From the NCBI GenBank assembly GCA_963971305.1, contig OZ020306.1, forward strand, positions 59,246,686-59,310,685: a DNA stretch of 64,000 nucleotides, written 5' to 3'. Below the pieces are notes generated by a model that ran no database searches, was not told the origin of the DNA, and worked only from the letters and a program-made list of their open reading frames with translations. A program made the position numbers and the translations under genes. The stretch is from Arcuatula senhousia (taxonomy: Eukaryota; Mollusca; Bivalvia; Mytilida; Mytilidae). Of this stretch, positions 62,134-64,000 are shown one piece after another (the stretch's first letter is position 1; each line of letters starts with the position of its first letter).

Positions 62134-62437
62134 AACAGCTACATATCAATGCTTTAGAATTACTGTCAGTAATTGTTTGCTTGAAATTGTGGGGAAAAAA
62201 GGGTAGAAAAATATGCATTAAATGTGATAATCAAGTTTCTGTTTTTGTCATTAATCAAGGGAGGACTAGAAGTCGCTTTTTGCAAGCTTGTTTGAGGGAA
62301 ATTTGTTTTATATGTGCAGTAAAGGAGTGCGAATTGAAAGCTGTATATGTTGGAGGGGTAGAAAATAGACATGCTGATTTGTTGTCCAGATGGAGTTTGA
62401 GAGCAGAGTTCAGTGAAAAGTTTATGGACTTGATTTG
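62134..62437 (+). pseudogene. DIRS-like RNase H, C-terminal part
   Basis: From 62138 the frame reads QLHINALELLSVIVCLKLWG, ICIKCDNQVSVFVINQG and VENRHADLLSRWSL, ending at a TGA at 62436. The CDNQ-x-x-V and RHADxLSR motifs are those of the RNase H of DIRS and related tyrosine-recombinase retroelements. This half of the reading frame is intact. Confidence 0.8.
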
Positions 62438-62465
62438 ATTCAGGAACAATCATATTCTGAAGTAC

Positions 62466-62955
62466 ATGTGGATGAATCCTATTTCAGATTTCTCCACGAG
62501 TGGTAAAACTGATTTGGAGTGCTTAAGACTAGAGATGAAGGATTCGTTAAGATCAGCCCATGCATTGGGAACAAGAAATAACTTAAGAACTCAATGGAAA
62601 GCCTTTTTACTATTTTGTTATTTCTATAATTTTGTTGCGTTACCTTGTAGTTTGCAAACTGTGTGTTTGTTTGCACAATTTTTGAGTAGATCATTCAAAA
62701 GTGTAAATTCTATTAGAAACTATTTGAATGGTGTGAAGATTTTACATTAACTTTTAATCATTTTGAGTGTTTTTATTTTAAGATGTTTATATCTGGATTA
62801 AGGCGATGTAATCCTTATTCAGTTAAAGCAGCTCTTCCGATTACGCCTTACATTTTATTAATGATAAAAGAGAATATGAATTTTTCCGATACAGATAATT
62901 ATACTTACTGGTGTTTATTCCTTTTTTCTTTCTTTCTTTTACAGCTATTGAACCG
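62466..62955 (+). pseudogene. DIRS-like tyrosine recombinase, N-terminal part only
   Basis: An open frame from 62466 gives LEMKDSLRSAHALGTRNNLR and TQWKAFLLFCYFYNFVALP, then SVNSIRNYLNGVKILH. A second frame from 62783 continues with LRRCNPYSVKAALPITPYIL. This is the core-binding half of the DIRS-type tyrosine recombinase, split by a frameshift or stop near 62748. The catalytic Arg-His-x-x-Arg-Tyr half is absent: the coding sequence stops at about 62950 where a minisatellite begins. So the copy cannot integrate on its own. Confidence 0.7.
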
Positions 62956-62964
62956 TGTAACTTT

Positions 62965-63068
62965 CCCATTCACACCATACACGATACACGATTGAGCGAT
63001 ACACCATACACCATTGATAGATACACGATACACGATGAACGATACACCATACACGATACACGATAGAA
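62965..63068. repeat. C-rich minisatellite, ACACCATACACGAT words
   Basis: ACACCATACACGATACACGA and variants run for about 100 bp directly after the truncated recombinase. The word CCATACACGAT is the complement of ATCGTGTATGG in the minisatellite at 58861-59075. Confidence 0.75.
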
Positions 63069-64000
63069 ACTTTAAATAAAATTCAAGAATGTTTGCTGAA
63101 ACGAAACTACAATAATCATTTAATTATCATATTAAAATCTATATTTATGTGGGGATTGCCACATTTATTTCTATGAACTTTCCTCCTTTATCTAGATCTG
63201 TCTTAATTCAATCGAAATAGACGTCAAATATTAATTTTCCCATTTCTCCTGAAATTATACATTCCAAAAACATGCTTGCTCGTGTGCTTTGATCCGATCT
63301 AGTTTTAAATTGCTTTTAAATGTAACCATGTTCGTTTAAAATTATTGCTATTTAGTATTACTCTATTTTATTTTGGTTTATTAAGGTTGGACGGAGCTTA
63401 ATTTTTTCGGTCTTTTAGGAAAGATTTAAAGGAAGAAGCCCGAAATAATTGACCCGTGACCAACCCGGTCAATGAAATAGAGTAATATATTAAACCAATT
63501 GTAACCCGTTTTAGTTTCCCAATTTACGTATAGCTTATTATATTGAAAGAAAAATGAAAAAGTTTTTTTTTCTAAATTTGTCATGTGTGTCAGTTCTCGT
63601 CCTTGTATAGTGTATTAAAATTCGAAGATCTGCTTTAATCAAAACTATAAGTCGTGTTTAACAATATTGATTAAAGAAATATGTCATCTTTCAAGATTTT
63701 TTTTTAAGTTACATAAATGTACAAGCATCGAAAAGTTAAGTGTAACCGTTCTACAAACACAGCACGAGATACATGCATTAAGTGTACATGTACCTTTTCT
63801 TGTGCATTAAAGACAACACAGAAGGAAAAGGGTTCACCTGAACTCGAATAATTCAAGCTCTTTTCGTCTTCATATACGTCGTCGGAATATAGCGACAATA
63901 GGAAGAAACTTATATCCACTGTATTATGCACCTATTCCTTTAATATGCCGACGGAACATCCCACTGACATGACTGAGACCTCAAATGTCGTGCATAGAAA
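63069..64000. other. right-end stretch, no firm feature
   Basis: AT-rich with no repeat ends recognised. An ATG at 63945 opens a frame (MPTEHPTDMTETSN...) that runs off the right edge. It could be the start of a gene outside the window, but 18 codons give no support. Confidence 0.25.

Noticed and set aside
63945..64000. ATG with an open frame at the right edge as a first exon
   Set aside because: Eighteen codons only; no supporting signal.

Overview
The window looks like a piece of a metazoan nuclear genome, most probably a marine mollusc and perhaps a bivalve. The sequence shows GT-AG introns with GTAAGT donors, non-LTR, SINE and DIRS-type retroelements, and many short AT-rich repeats that start with a palindrome. 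The bivalve assignment is an inference from my memory of such repeats, not from a search.

Layout. 1-5.2 kb: two non-LTR retrotransposons. A plus-strand reverse-transcriptase ORF is open through the left edge. It abuts a decayed minus-strand endonuclease/RT element, which is itself split by a SINE with a 13-bp target-site duplication. About 6.5-21.2 kb: one host gene on the plus strand, rebuilt here from nine exons whose splice phases agree through to a TGA stop. It encodes an uncharacterised protein with a Cys/His-bearing N-terminal region (resembling ALS2CR8/CARF-type domains, unverified) followed by a stretch that looks like an OB fold. Its introns hold several repeats and a 270-bp inverted-repeat transposon with an 8-bp duplication. 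21.3-27 kb: a nest of further repeats, a second SINE and a minisatellite.

27.5-58.8 kb: about 31 kb of satellite built from telomere-type CCCTAA words, always in the same orientation, separated by a few fixed AT-rich spacers. It is organised in larger units of about 1.0, 1.14, 1.96, 2.5 and 4.1 kb. The many short ORFs across it are by-products of the repeat. 58.85-64 kb: a G-rich minisatellite, AT-rich sequence with a 258-bp duplication, a decayed DIRS-like element (RT, RNase H, start of a tyrosine recombinase) interrupted by another repeat, a C-rich minisatellite, and about 0.9 kb without clear features.

The most coherent new pattern is that at least six unrelated-looking repeat families share one end plan. 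The 5' end is a 10-12 bp motif that folds into a palindrome. Its inverted copy lies subterminally at the 3' end and is followed by a separate hairpin and CT(A/T)G-TT. This is what is expected of non-autonomous Helentron-type (HINE) rolling-circle elements, and nested copies here support mobility and insertion into T-runs.
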